NCBI RefSeq assembly: GCF_019720895.1
Contig: NZ_JAHKSH010000005.1
Span: 186,001 to 250,000, forward strand
Direction of reading: 5' to 3'
DNA from: Microbacterium salitolerans
GTDB lineage: Bacteria; Actinomycetota; Actinomycetes; Actinomycetales; Microbacteriaceae
DNA: 64,000 nucleotides
The notes below the pieces were generated by a model. That model saw only the letters and a program-made list of their open reading frames with translations, was not told the DNA's origin and did no database searches. The position numbers and the translations under genes were made by a program. Below are positions 1 to 8,667 of this stretch, one piece after another; the first letter of the stretch is position 1, and the number at the start of each line of letters is the position of its first letter.

Positions 1-1
1 G

Positions 2-1957
2 CTGTCGGTCTCGTATGAGACGGACGCGCCGCACGAGCTCAACTGGATTGGCGTCTACCCCGCGGGCGTCACACCCGGAGACACCGCGTCGACGCAATGG
101 GCCTACACGCCCGACCCCAGCGGAACGGTCGCATTCGACGGCCTCGCCGCGGGCGACTGGGACGTGTACCTTCTCGCCGAGGACGGCTACGGCGTTCTCG
201 CGGGCCCGGCGCGCGTCGCGGTCTCGCCGGACCCGGGCGCCGCGCAGCCCGGCGACCCGGATGGCGCCGTCGACATCGCGCCCGTCGCGATGACGCGCGA
301 CACGGACGAGGTCGTCGCGCGCGAGGCGTTTTCGGCGGACGGCGCCGAGGGCTGGTCCGCGTCGGGCTGGCAGTTCCTCACGCGCGACGAGTGGACGGCG
401 GGCGTCGACGAGATGCGCACGCGCTTCGGCCGCGCCGACGGCACGATCGCCGTCGCCGACCCGCAGCAGTTCGGCGGGTCGTTCGACGCGACCCTCGCGA
501 GCGCGCCCGTCGACGTGACGGGCCTCGGATCCGTGCGCCTGAGCTTCGACAGCCACTACCGCGGATCCGCGAACCAGTCCGGCGCCGTGTCGGTCAGCTT
601 CGACGGCGGCGAGACGAGCGAGGTCCTGCGCCTCGACAGCGAGAGCATCGCCGACGGCTACGACGCACGGCAGATGAACGGCACGCAGGACATCGTGATC
701 GAGGTGCCGTCCGGCGCTCGCGAGGCCGTGTTCTCGTGGACCCTCACGGGCGACGAGACGTCGCGGTACTGGGCAATCGACTCCGTCGCCGTGCACGAGG
801 TGCTCGCCGAGGCCGTGGGCGAGCCGACGCAGGCGTGGGTGATGAGCGACATCCAGGGCCACCCGCAGGACTGGCAGCACGCGCTCGGCGACTACGCCGA
901 GATCGCCCCCGAGGCCGACGCGATGGCGATCGTGGGGGACGTCGTGAACTCGGGCACGACGCGGGAGTGGGACGAGATCTCCGACGTCATGGGTGCGACG
1001 GCGCACCTCCGTCCGCGCCAGACGATCGCGGCGATCGGGAACCACGAGCGCTACGCGCCGGGCGGCTTCGAGGCGAATCGCGATCGCTTCCTCACGTTCG
1101 CCGAGCGCGACCGCGTCTGGGACGAGTACGTGATCGAGGGCCCCTCCGGCGACCTTCCCGTCATCATGCTCGGGCAGGAGTTCGCGGGCCCGCCCGACGT
1201 GCCGATGTCGGAGGAGCAGGTGCGCTTCCTCGAGGAGCGCCTCGCCCACTGGACCGCGCAGGGCTCCCAGGTGCTCGTGCTCACGCACTTCCCGCTCGGC
1301 GACACGGTCTCGGCGTCGTGGATCCCCCACTACGCGGATCACCACCAGATGAACGATCGGCTCACGAGCATCCTCGGCAACTATCCGAACGCGGTCGTGA
1401 TGTCCGGCCACACGCACTACCCCGCCGAGCTCGGCGACTGGGCGGTCCAGCGCCGCACGACGGACGGCCACGCGGACGGCTTCTGGGCCGTCAACACGAT
1501 TGCGATGCACGTCGAGTGGGACGCGCGCGGCGAGAGCACGTCGGACATCACCGAGGTCGTCACGCGCGACATCAACCAGGGTCTGACGGTCGACGCCTAC
1601 GGCGACCGTCTCGTCGTGACGGCCCACGACTTCGAGACCGACGAGCAGCTGCGGCAGGTGACGATCCCGAACCCCCTCATCGAGAGCGAGACCGACGAGC
1701 AGATCGTCGCCGGCACCCCCGAGATCGTCTCGGAGCACCACCGGGGCATCAAGCCGGGTGCCTGGCTCACGGTCGACGAGGGATCCTGGCCGGCAGGCAC
1801 CGAGTTCTCCTACCGCTGGCTCGCCGACGGGAGGCCGATCGCAGGCGAGACCTCGAACCGCTTCCACCTGACGGGCCGGTACAAGGGCGTCGACATCGCG
1901 GTCGAGGTCACGGGCGCCGGCGTCGCGGCGGAATCGGAACCGGTGCGCATCGACTGA
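2..1957 (+). CDS. Metallophosphoesterase, secreted type (5' end outside window)
   Basis: The reading frame is open from the first bases, so the N-terminus is missing; an internal Met at 164 is not the true start. The visible protein has an Ig-like beta domain, then a jelly-roll-like segment, then a calcineurin-type metallophosphoesterase core. Metal-binding motifs are visible: IVGDVV (about 930), GNHE (about 1040), a TH pair (about 1285) and SGHTH (about 1400). A further Ig-like domain follows at the C-terminus. This layout is typical of large exported phosphoesterases of Gram-positive bacteria, but the substrate cannot be told. A palindromic repeat begins 9 bases after the stop codon. Confidence 0.85.
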   Translation: MSVSYETDAPHELNWIGVYPAGVTPGDTASTQWAYTPDPSGTVAFDGLAAGDWDVYLLAEDGYGVLAGPARVAVSPDPGAAQPGDPDGAVDIAPVAMTRDTDEVVAREAFSADGAEGWSASGWQFLTRDEWTAGVDEMRTRFGRADGTIAVADPQQFGGSFDATLASAPVDVTGLGSVRLSFDSHYRGSANQSGAVSVSFDGGETSEVLRLDSESIADGYDARQMNGTQDIVIEVPSGAREAVFSWTLTGDETSRYWAIDSVAVHEVLAEAVGEPTQAWVMSDIQGHPQDWQHALGDYAEIAPEADAMAIVGDVVNSGTTREWDEISDVMGATAHLRPRQTIAAIGNHERYAPGGFEANRDRFLTFAERDRVWDEYVIEGPSGDLPVIMLGQEFAGPPDVPMSEEQVRFLEERLAHWTAQGSQVLVLTHFPLGDTVSASWIPHYADHHQMNDRLTSILGNYPNAVVMSGHTHYPAELGDWAVQRRTTDGHADGFWAVNTIAMHVEWDARGESTSDITEVVTRDINQGLTVDAYGDRLVVTAHDFETDEQLRQVTIPNPLIESETDEQIVAGTPEIVSEHHRGIKPGAWLTVDEGSWPAGTEFSYRWLADGRPIAGETSNRFHLTGRYKGVDIAVEVTGAGVAAESEPVRID

Positions 1958-1966
1958 CGATCTCAC

Positions 1967-2038
1967 GAGCGCACATGATCCCTGCGGGCGTACACGAGAT
2001 TTCATGTACCGCTGCAGGGATCATGTGCTTTCGCGCTC
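1967..2038. repeat. Palindromic repeat element, copy A
   Basis: About 72 bp, with 14-base arms CACATGATCCCTGC (1972-1985) and its exact complement (2014-2027), weaker pairing inwards and GAGCG/CGCTC at the outer ends. It is one of three related elements (others at 3035 and 31221). It lies between two convergent genes, and its right edge supplies the first two bases of the downstream minus-strand gene's stop triplet. It could act as a bidirectional terminator or be a REP-like mobile palindrome. Confidence 0.85.
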
Positions 2039-2978
2039 AGGGGCGGACCCCGTGGGACGAAAGGAACTCCCGGAAGGTGTCGCGCGTGCGGATCTCGCGC
2101 GTCGTCCACCGCAGCACACGTCTTCCGGTCGCGGCGCGGATCCGGTCCTCGCGGCGCTTCTCGTCGAACACGACCTGCTCGGACGAGCGGCCGCCTCGCA
2201 TCGCACGATTCAGGTACTTGGTCGCGCCGTCGTACTCACCGAGGATGCCCGCGAACGCGAAGTCGACGAAGTACCTCCGCCCCTCCGGCACCTGAATCTC
2301 GACCTGACGATCGAACGTGCGGAAGCCGATGTCGCGCAGGTAGAGACCGCTGATGCTCTCGCCGGGCGACTCCGCGCACGGATCCATCGCCTCGGCGACG
2401 AACCTCGCCCGTGCCACACCGCGCGCGCCGGTGAAGCGCGCGGCGAGGTCCCGGATCTCCTGACGAAACGCCGCGTCCGCCTCGGCCTCGAGACGACGCC
2501 CGTCGTCGCGCGCCGCGATCTGCCGGATCGCCGCGTCCGCACAGGCCATCGCCGTCTCACGCCGGGCCCTGCGCGCAACGTCGAACACGGTGCGGGCGAG
2601 CGTCGTCACGAGGAGGCCGCCGCAGTCGACCGCGTCGCCGTCCCAGCGGTCTCGATGGCGTTGCACGGACCCCGTCGATGTGCCGGATCCGCCCTCCCGA
2701 GCGAGAACGTGCGCGCGCTCGTCGACGTGCCGACTCAGGGGCAGGCGATGCAGGGCGGCCGCCGTCACGTGACAGAACACCGGAGGGGTGTGCGCCGCAT
2801 CCGCGGCGGCCCGCGCGAGGATCCGCTGCCGCTCCTCCACGTACGCGCCGTCCCAGCCGTCGCGCTCGGCGTAGTAGCCGTGGCGGATTCGCTCGATGCG
2901 ACCGCTCCGGACGCCTCCGCGGACCGCGTGCTCCGTGTAGCCGTCAGCGAGGAGCTCGGCGCGGGAACGGGGGTGCAT
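2037..2978 (-). CDS. AbiEi-antitoxin-like / DUF559-type nuclease-fold protein
   Basis: A 313-residue protein of a type common in Microbacteriaceae. The N-terminal third resembles the winged-helix domain of AbiEi-family (type IV) antitoxins. The C-terminal 110 residues resemble a DUF559/Vsr-like nuclease fold, with VDFAF, GEYDG and a following lysine as possible PD-(D/E)xK remnants. I chose ATG 2978 because upstream in-frame codons run into a palindromic repeat; the Shine-Dalgarno sequence is weak. No partner toxin gene is adjacent, so a toxin-antitoxin role is unsupported. The gene is bracketed by two same-orientation repeat copies, which hints at a mobile cassette. Function unknown. Confidence 0.75.
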   Translation of the reverse strand: MHPRSRAELLADGYTEHAVRGGVRSGRIERIRHGYYAERDGWDGAYVEERQRILARAAADAAHTPPVFCHVTAAALHRLPLSRHVDERAHVLAREGGSGTSTGSVQRHRDRWDGDAVDCGGLLVTTLARTVFDVARRARRETAMACADAAIRQIAARDDGRRLEAEADAAFRQEIRDLAARFTGARGVARARFVAEAMDPCAESPGESISGLYLRDIGFRTFDRQVEIQVPEGRRYFVDFAFAGILGEYDGATKYLNRAMRGGRSSEQVVFDEKRREDRIRAATGRRVLRWTTREIRTRDTFREFLSSHGVRP

Positions 2979-3034
2979 GGATCCACTCTTGTGCCGGAGC
3001 GACGTGTGGCGTTCATGCCTGTGGACAACGTCGC

Positions 3035-3105
3035 GAGCGCACATGATCCCTGCAGAGGTACATGACGCCTCATGTACCTCTGCAGGGATCATGTGCTTTC
3101 GGCTC
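3035..3105. repeat. Palindromic repeat element, copy B (perfect)
   Basis: The best copy: two perfectly complementary 26-base arms (3040-3065 and 3070-3095) around a 4-base spacer CGCC, with GAGCG to the left and CTTTCGGCTC to the right. The right end forms two bases of the stop triplet of the GNAT gene. It has the same orientation as copy A, so the two copies form a direct pair around the gene between them. Confidence 0.9.
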
Positions 3106-3712
3106 AGCGCCGCCGGAACAGCGGCTTTCGGCGGCGCTTCAGCTGCTTCTGCATGTAGACGACGCCGAGCCAGCGGCCGAACTTGAAGCCCACGCGGCCC
3201 ATGCGGCCGACCTCTTCGAAGCCGTACTTCTCGTGCAGGGCGATGGATCCGTCGGCGCCCTTGTCGCTGATGACCGCCACGATCTGCGTGAGGCCGAACT
3301 CCTCGCTCGCCCGGATCAGCGCCTCGAGGAGCGCGCCCCCGAGGCCCTTGCCGACGGCGCCGGGGCCGAGGTAGATCGAGTTCTCGGCCGTGTAGCGGTA
3401 CGACGACTTCCCCGACCACGGCGAGATGAGCGCGTAGCCGAGGATCTGCCCCGTGGGCGACTCGGCGACGAGGAACGGAAGCCCCAGCTTCGCGAGGTGC
3501 TCGAACTTCTCGAGCCACTGCCGGTAGGTCCACTTCTTCTCATCGAAGGTGACGACGGAGTTCGTCACGTAGTAGTTGTAGATCTCGCGGATATCGGGGA
3601 TGTCGCGCTTCTCCGCGCGACGGATCTCGTACGCGAAGGGGTGCTCAGGCGCCGGCTGCCTCCGCAGGTGCTTCGGCAGGCGCCGACGCTTCTGGTACTC
3701 CTCGGGAAGCAT
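3104..3712 (-). CDS. GNAT family N-acetyltransferase (phosphinothricin-acetyltransferase-like)
   Basis: A 202-residue protein. After a basic leader of about 28 residues comes a GNAT core: the opening strand IRRAEKRDIPDI, then IYNYYVTNSVVTFDE, typical of the phosphinothricin/methionine-sulfone acetyltransferase branch. The acetyl-CoA loop is GAVGKGLGGALL, followed by the usual ALHEKYGFEEVGRM strand-helix. It probably transfers acetyl from acetyl-CoA to a small amine; the substrate is unknown. The start lies 3 bases after the ung stop, so it is the last gene of the SDR-phosphoribosyltransferase-ung operon. The basic RRRKPLFRRR tail is unusual for the family. Confidence 0.85.
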   Translation of the reverse strand: MLPEEYQKRRRLPKHLRRQPAPEHPFAYEIRRAEKRDIPDIREIYNYYVTNSVVTFDEKKWTYRQWLEKFEHLAKLGLPFLVAESPTGQILGYALISPWSGKSSYRYTAENSIYLGPGAVGKGLGGALLEALIRASEEFGLTQIVAVISDKGADGSIALHEKYGFEEVGRMGRVGFKFGRWLGVVYMQKQLKRRRKPLFRRR

Positions 3713-3715
3713 CGC

Positions 3716-4417
3716 TCAGACCACCCGCCAGTCGACCGGATCCGCGCCCTGCTCGGAGAGAAGGGCGTTCGCACGGGAGAAGGGCCGTGACCCGAAGAAC
3801 CCGCGGCGCGCCGACAACGGCGAGGGGTGCGGGGACTCGATGCGGGGGGTGGATCCGAGAAGCGGCGCGAGGCCCCGCGCCTGCGCCCCCCAGAGGATCG
3901 CGACGAGCGGGCGCTCCCGGGCGACGAGCACGCGGATCGCATGCTCGGTGACCGATTCCCATCCCCATCCGCGATGAGAACCGGGCTCGCCCGGCGCGAC
4001 GGTGAGCACGCGGTTGAGCAGCAGGACGCCCTGATCGGCCCAGCTCGACAGATCGCCGTGTGGCGCGGGCTCGAGGCCCAGGTCGCTCTGCATCTCCCGG
4101 TAGATGTTGCCGAGGCTGCGCGGCAGCGGTCGCACGTCGCGGGACGTGGCGAAGGACAGACCGATCGCGTGACCGGGGGTCGGATACGGGTCCTGTCCGA
4201 CGATGAGCACCTTCACCTCGTCGAGAGGCCGCTGGAACGCGCGCAGGACGCGGTCGCCATCGGGGAGGTACGACCCGTTCTCGGCGCGGAGCCGCTCGCC
4301 GAGCGCCGCGATGTCGCCGGCCACGGGGGCAAGCGCGTCCGCCCACCCGCGGTCGATCAGACCCGAGTCCGCGAGCTCAGGAAGCGTCCTCCCCGCCGTG
4401 CTGCGCCGACCTGACAT
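3716..4417 (-). CDS. ung: Uracil-DNA glycosylase (family 1)
   Basis: Removes uracil from DNA by cleaving the N-glycosidic bond, the first step of base excision repair. The 233-residue length is normal for Ung. The active-site motif GQDPYP lies at residues 74-79 (the catalytic water-activating Asp is within it) and the DNA-intercalation loop motif HPSPLS at about 197-202. The uracil-recognition region LLLNRVLTV is also present. Three-base gaps to both the phosphoribosyltransferase gene upstream and the GNAT gene downstream indicate one transcript. Confidence 0.96.
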   Translation of the reverse strand: MSGRRSTAGRTLPELADSGLIDRGWADALAPVAGDIAALGERLRAENGSYLPDGDRVLRAFQRPLDEVKVLIVGQDPYPTPGHAIGLSFATSRDVRPLPRSLGNIYREMQSDLGLEPAPHGDLSSWADQGVLLLNRVLTVAPGEPGSHRGWGWESVTEHAIRVLVARERPLVAILWGAQARGLAPLLGSTPRIESPHPSPLSARRGFFGSRPFSRANALLSEQGADPVDWRVV

Positions 4418-4420
4418 CGG

Positions 4421-4930
4421 TCAGGCGCTGGCGGGCAGGCCCGCGTCTTCCTCGATCACAGACCCGTGGACGGACCACGGGAAGTCGATCCACCTGTCGG
4501 TGTCCTTCCACGCGAAGTCGGGGTGGATGATCGTCGACGGCTTGGTGTAGATCGTGACGGAGCGCACGTCGGCCCCCTTGTCGTCGAGTAGCTCGACCGC
4601 CATCTTCAGCGTGCGTCCGGAGTCGGCGACATCGTCGACGAGCAGCACGCGCCGTCCCGCGAGGTAGTCCATATCGAGCTCGGGCGGCAGGACCTCGGGT
4701 GCGTCGAGCACCGTTCCGATGCCCGTGTAGAACTCCATGTTGATCGCGCCGCAGTTCTTCGCGCCGAGTCCGTAGGCGATGGCACCGGCGGGCAGCAGGC
4801 CGCCGCGTGCGATCGCGACGACCACCTCTGGCTCGAAGCCGCTCGCGACGATCGCGCGCGCGAGATCGCGGCAGGCGTCGCCGAAGCCGACCCAGGTGAG
4901 CGTCTCGCGCTCGATGAACTCGTCTGCCAC
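4421..4930 (-). CDS. Purine-type phosphoribosyltransferase
   Basis: A 169-residue type I phosphoribosyltransferase. The PRPP-binding loop VLLVDDVADSGRT is at residues 95-107, and the earlier VVAIARGGLLPAG holds the pyrophosphate-binding region. The C-terminal IIHPDFAWKDTDRWIDFPW resembles the hood of xanthine/guanine phosphoribosyltransferases (Gpt). It would convert a purine base and PRPP to a nucleotide for salvage in the cytoplasm; which purine is not clear. It sits directly upstream of ung, with only 42 bases to the SDR gene before it. Confidence 0.88.
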   Translation of the reverse strand: MADEFIERETLTWVGFGDACRDLARAIVASGFEPEVVVAIARGGLLPAGAIAYGLGAKNCGAINMEFYTGIGTVLDAPEVLPPELDMDYLAGRRVLLVDDVADSGRTLKMAVELLDDKGADVRSVTIYTKPSTIIHPDFAWKDTDRWIDFPWSVHGSVIEEDAGLPASA

Positions 4931-4972
4931 GGGAGGGGTCCTTGTCTCTGAGGAGCGGTGGGGGCGGATCCG

Positions 4973-5743
4973 TCAGTCGCGGGCCGCGAGCGAGCCGCGG
5001 TGCACGAGATGCTGGGCGGCCTGCGCGACGGGACGGACCGTCACGAGATCCAGATTGACATGTCCCGGTGCGTTCACGCTGTACGCGATCACGTCGGCGA
5101 TGTCGCCCGCCGTGAGCGGGTGGTCGACCCCCTCGTAGACGGCGTCGGCCGCAGCCCTGTCGCCGAGGCGGGTGAGGGAGAATTCCTCGGTCCGCACCAT
5201 GCCGGGTGCGATCTCGATCACGCGGATCGGCTCGCCGACGAGCTCCTGTCGCAGCGCGTGCACGAGCATCGCCTCGCCCGCCTTGGCGGCGTTGTAGCCG
5301 GCGCCGCCCGGGTAGGCGACCTGCGCCGCCGTCGACGTGACGAAGAGCGTGTCGGCGTGCGTCTTCTCTCGCGCCGACGTCGCCCGCAGCTGCGGAAGGA
5401 GCGCCCGCACGAGCCGCTGTGCGGAGACCGTGTTCATCTCGTACATGCGCAGCCAGCCGTCGGGGTCGCCGTCCTCGACGCGATCGGATCCGAGCGCGCC
5501 GCCCGCGACGTGCACGAGCGCGTGCAGCGGCGCCTCCGACGTGTACGCGGCGAGCGCGGCGACGTCCTCCTGTCGGGTGAGGTCGGCCGCGAACGCGTCG
5601 GCCCCCGTCTCCTGTGCGAGCTCCTCGAGCCGGTCGGCGCGGCGTGCGACGCCGATGACCTCCCACCCCGTCTCCCGCAGCGCGTGCACCGTGGCCCGCC
5701 CGATCCCGGAACTCGCTCCTGTCACCACTGCGCGCCTCGTCAT
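4973..5743 (-). CDS. SDR family NAD(P)-dependent oxidoreductase
   Basis: A 256-residue short-chain dehydrogenase. The dinucleotide-binding motif TGASSGIG is at residues 8-15, the NAG-equivalent is VAGG, the catalytic Ser lies in VTSTAAQ and the YxxxK pair in YNAAKAGE. The Arg in the second turn (ARRADR) suggests NADP preference. The substrate is unknown. The frame stays open far upstream, but MTRRAVVTGAS is the usual N-terminus and ATG 5743 fits it. It heads the minus-strand operon with the phosphoribosyltransferase, ung and GNAT genes. Confidence 0.88.
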   Translation of the reverse strand: MTRRAVVTGASSGIGRATVHALRETGWEVIGVARRADRLEELAQETGADAFAADLTRQEDVAALAAYTSEAPLHALVHVAGGALGSDRVEDGDPDGWLRMYEMNTVSAQRLVRALLPQLRATSAREKTHADTLFVTSTAAQVAYPGGAGYNAAKAGEAMLVHALRQELVGEPIRVIEIAPGMVRTEEFSLTRLGDRAAADAVYEGVDHPLTAGDIADVIAYSVNAPGHVNLDLVTVRPVAQAAQHLVHRGSLAARD

Positions 5744-5866
5744 GCACCCCAGAGTAGTGCGGGCGTGTGACGTCAGGTTTCCCGCCCCTTGGATCGCTCC
5801 CCTCCCCGGCATACCGTCGAGGCGTACCCAGCCGACCGACGCCAGCGAGCCACCCAGGGGGACCCC

Positions 5867-7168
5867 ATGACCGATGCGAACCAGTGGCGCTTCGAGACCC
5901 GTCAGATCCACTCCGGAGCGCAGCCGGATCCGACGACGGGGGCCCGCGCGACGCCGCTCTATCAGACGACGGCGTACGTGTTCCGCGACTCGGACCACGC
6001 GGCGAACCTCTTCGCGCTCGCCGAGCCCGGCAACATCTATACGCGCATCATGAACCCGACGCAGGACGTCGCCGAGCAGCGCATCGCCGCGCTCGAGGGG
6101 GGCACGGGCGCACTTCTCGTGGCGAGCGGCCAGGCGGCCGAGACGTTCGCGGTGCTCAACATCGCCGAGTCAGGCGACCACATCGTGTCGTCGAGCTCGA
6201 TCTACGGCGGCACGTACAACCTCTTCAAATACACGCTCGCGAAGCTCGGCATCGAGGTCACGTTCGTCGAGAACCAGGACGACCCCGACGAGTGGCGGCG
6301 TGCGGTGCGCGAGAACACGAAGCTGTTCTTCGCGGAGACGATCGGCAACCCGCAGGTCAACGTGCTCGACATCCGCCAGGTGGCCGACATCGCGCATGAG
6401 AACGGCCTCCCGCTCATCGTCGACAACACGATCGCGACGCCCTACCTGATCCGTCCGTTCGAGCACGGAGCCGACATCGTCGTCCACTCGGCGACGAAGT
6501 TCCTCGCGGGACACGGCACGATCGTCGCGGGTGTCATCGTCGATGGCGGCGCCTTCCCATGGTCCGAGCACGCGGAGCGATTCCCCGGTCTCTCGGAGCC
6601 CGACCCGTCGTACCACGGTGTCAGCTACTCCGGAGCGCTCGGCAACGAGGTCGCGTACATCACAAAGGCCCGCGTGCAGCTGCTGCGCGACCTCGGATCC
6701 GCGATCGCGCCGAACAACGCCTGGCAGCTGATCCAGGGCATCGAGACGCTGTCGCTGCGCATCGAGCGCCACGTCGAGAATGCGCAGCGCATCGCGGAAT
6801 GGCTCGAGCAGCACCCCGATGTCGCGACGGTGAACTACTCCGGCCTCCCCTCGTCGCCGTGGAACGCGGCCGCGACGGCGTACGCCCCGAAGGGCGTCGG
6901 AGCCGTTCTGTCGTTCGAGCTCAAGGGCGGCGTCGACGCGGGCCGCACATTCGTCAACTCGCTCGATCTGTTCAGCCACCTCGCGAACATCGGCGACGTG
7001 CGGTCGCTCGTCATCCACCCCGCCTCGACGACGCACTCGCAGCTCACCCCCGAGCAGCAGCTGACGGCGGGCGTGACCCCGGGCCTCGTCCGCCTCTCGA
7101 TCGGCATCGAGAACGTCGACGACCTCATCGCCGACCTCGACCAGGGCCTGACCGCAGCCCTCGGCTGA
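5867..7168 (+). CDS. metY: O-acetylhomoserine aminocarboxypropyltransferase / cysteine synthase family
   Basis: A PLP enzyme of the Cys/Met metabolism family, 433 residues. With metX just downstream its likely job is direct sulfhydrylation: O-acetylhomoserine plus sulfide gives homocysteine and acetate. The PLP lysine is Lys211 in [11 protein letters not shown]. The family signatures [17 protein letters not shown] and [12 protein letters not shown] are intact. I chose ATG 5867 because it follows a strong AGGGGGA Shine-Dalgarno and begins at the conserved N-terminus; the open frame extends further upstream. A strong hairpin follows the stop, so metX may be transcribed separately. Confidence 0.93.
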   Translation: MTDANQWRFETRQIHSGAQPDPTTGARATPLYQTTAYVFRDSDHAANLFALAEPGNIYTRIMNPTQDVAEQRIAALEGGTGALLVASGQAAETFAVLNIAESGDHIVSSSSIYGGTYNLFKYTLAKLGIEVTFVENQDDPDEWRRAVRENTKLFFAETIGNPQVNVLDIRQVADIAHENGLPLIVDNTIATPYLIRPFEHGADIVVHSATKFLAGHGTIVAGVIVDGGAFPWSEHAERFPGLSEPDPSYHGVSYSGALGNEVAYITKARVQLLRDLGSAIAPNNAWQLIQGIETLSLRIERHVENAQRIAEWLEQHPDVATVNYSGLPSSPWNAAATAYAPKGVGAVLSFELKGGVDAGRTFVNSLDLFSHLANIGDVRSLVIHPASTTHSQLTPEQQLTAGVTPGLVRLSIGIENVDDLIADLDQGLTAALG

Positions 7169-7174
7169 GCCCCG

Positions 7175-7218
7175 CGCGAACGTCCCCGCGTCTCCCGCGA
7201 GACACGGGGACGTTCGCG
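7175..7218 (+). terminator. Hairpin terminator after metY
   Basis: A 20-base stem (one mismatch) starting CGCGAACGTCCCCG and closing CGGGGACGTTCGCG around a 4-base CCGC loop, 7 bases after the metY stop. There is no clear T-tract, which is common for actinobacterial terminators. Confidence 0.65.
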
Positions 7219-7296
7219 TCTCCCCGTCGCAGCGGCTGGAGACGCGCGAAGCGACGCGCGAACTCCGCCCCTGTTCTGGCCGCCGCCGGGAGCGAA

Positions 7297-7386
7297 GCGA
7301 TCCGTCACCGCTCGGACGCTGGCTCGGGTCTGGCGGTCGCGCGAGGGACGAGTGCGCGGGATCGCGTCCGAGCGGTGACGGATCGC
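7297..7386. repeat. Perfect 23-bp inverted repeat in metY-metX spacer
   Basis: Two exactly complementary 23-base arms, 7297-7319 (starting GCGATCCGTCACCG) and 7364-7386, separated by 44 bases. It lies in the 292-base gap between metY and metX. No coding frame or known riboswitch was recognised there. It could be a regulatory RNA structure for metX or a genomic repeat; no second copy is in the window. Confidence 0.85.
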
Positions 7387-7460
7387 GCAGCGGAGCCCCG
7401 CGACGCCACGTCCGTCACACTGTCCAGAACGCACCCCGCCGCACGGCAGAATAGGGACCC

Positions 7461-8666
7461 ATGGACTGGCAGATCTCCGAGGACACGGTGCCGTCGGCTC
7501 CCGTCACGGAGGCCGACACCCGCTCGATGGCGGGGCGACCTCCCGCGTCCGGCGCATGGCAGGACGGCGATCCCACTGGCGACCGCCGATTCGCGTGGCT
7601 CGGGTCGTTCACGACGGAGCGCGGTGACACGCTCCCGCACCTGCGTGTCGCGTACGAGACCTGGGGCGAGCTGAACGGCGACCGTTCGAACGCCATCCTG
7701 ATCCTCCACGCGTTCACGGGCGACAGCCACGTCCGCGGCGCCGCAGGTCCCGGGCACGCGACGGCGGGCTGGTGGGAGGACATCGTCGGCCCCGGCCGCC
7801 CGATCGATACGGACACACACTTCGTCATCGCGCCGAACATGCTGGGCGGATGTCAGGGATCCACGGGTCCGGCGAGCTTCCATCCGGACGGCGACCACTG
7901 GGCGTCGCGGTTCCCCTACATCACGGTGCGCGACCAGGTCGCCGCACAGAGGGCCCTCGCGGATCATCTCGGCATCGACCGCTGGGCGGCGGTCGTGGGC
8001 GGATCCATGGGCGGCATGCACGCGATCGAGTGGGGCGCGACGCACCCCGAGCGCGTCGAGCGGCTGGCGGTCATCGCGGCGCCCCCAGCTAACACAGCCG
8101 ACCAGATCGCGCTGAACTCGACGCAGCTCGAGGCGATCTCGATCGACACGGGGTTCCAGGGCGGCGAGTACTACGAGTCGGCGGCCGGGGAGGGCCCGCA
8201 TCGCGGTCTCGCGCTGGCGCGCCGCATGGCGATGCTCAACTACCGCGGCATCGTCGAGCTCAACAAGCGCTTCCAGCGCTCATGGCAGTCGGATGTCAGC
8301 CCGCTCGGTCACGGCGGCCGCTTCGCCGTCGAGTCCTACCTCGACTTCCACGGCAACAAGTTCACGCGCCGCTTCGATGCGAATACGTACATCCGGCTCG
8401 TCGAGGCGATGGATTCGCACGACGTCGGGCGCGACCGGGGCGGCATCGAGGACGCGCTGACGCGCGTCACCGCGCGCACCCTCGTCGTGGGCATCGACAC
8501 CGACCGGCTGTTCCCGATCGAGGGCCAGCACCGGCTCGCGAAGGGGATCCCGACGACGATCCACGGCGACGACGCCGTCGTCATCACGAGCGACTTCGGC
8601 CACGACGGGTTCCTCATCGAGACCGACGTCCTCGGCCACCACCTACGCGCGCTGCTGGCGGAGTAG
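7461..8666 (+). CDS. metX: Homoserine O-acetyltransferase
   Basis: Transfers acetyl from acetyl-CoA to homoserine, activating it for MetY. The 401-residue alpha/beta-hydrolase has the family nucleophile elbow GGSMGGM with Ser182, Asp348 in GIDTDRLFP and His381 in FGHDGFL completing the catalytic triad. NMLGGCQGSTGP and the HAFTGDSH oxyanion region are typical of MetX. The N-terminal 45 residues are longer than in many homologues. An AGGGA Shine-Dalgarno precedes ATG 7461. The stop is 1 base from the convergent MFS gene. Confidence 0.95.
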   Translation: MDWQISEDTVPSAPVTEADTRSMAGRPPASGAWQDGDPTGDRRFAWLGSFTTERGDTLPHLRVAYETWGELNGDRSNAILILHAFTGDSHVRGAAGPGHATAGWWEDIVGPGRPIDTDTHFVIAPNMLGGCQGSTGPASFHPDGDHWASRFPYITVRDQVAAQRALADHLGIDRWAAVVGGSMGGMHAIEWGATHPERVERLAVIAAPPANTADQIALNSTQLEAISIDTGFQGGEYYESAAGEGPHRGLALARRMAMLNYRGIVELNKRFQRSWQSDVSPLGHGGRFAVESYLDFHGNKFTRRFDANTYIRLVEAMDSHDVGRDRGGIEDALTRVTARTLVVGIDTDRLFPIEGQHRLAKGIPTTIHGDDAVVITSDFGHDGFLIETDVLGHHLRALLAE

Positions 8667-8667
8667 G

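Noticed and set aside
97-2295. A 732-codon plus-strand frame across the metallophosphoesterase gene and the first repeat
   Set aside because: Arg-rich nonsense in another frame; the metallophosphoesterase frame carries all metal motifs.
2037-2978. A type IV toxin-antitoxin system
   Set aside because: The N-terminal domain resembles AbiEi, but no AbiEii-type nucleotidyltransferase toxin is next to it.
2037-3533. A 498-codon version of the AbiEi/DUF559-type protein
   Set aside because: The extra N-terminus reads through the palindromic repeat and antisense of the GNAT gene; it is not protein-like.
7219-7460. A SAM riboswitch or other known metabolite riboswitch upstream of metX
   Set aside because: I could not find the conserved cores of SAM-I, SAM-II or SAM-IV classes; only the inverted repeat is reported.
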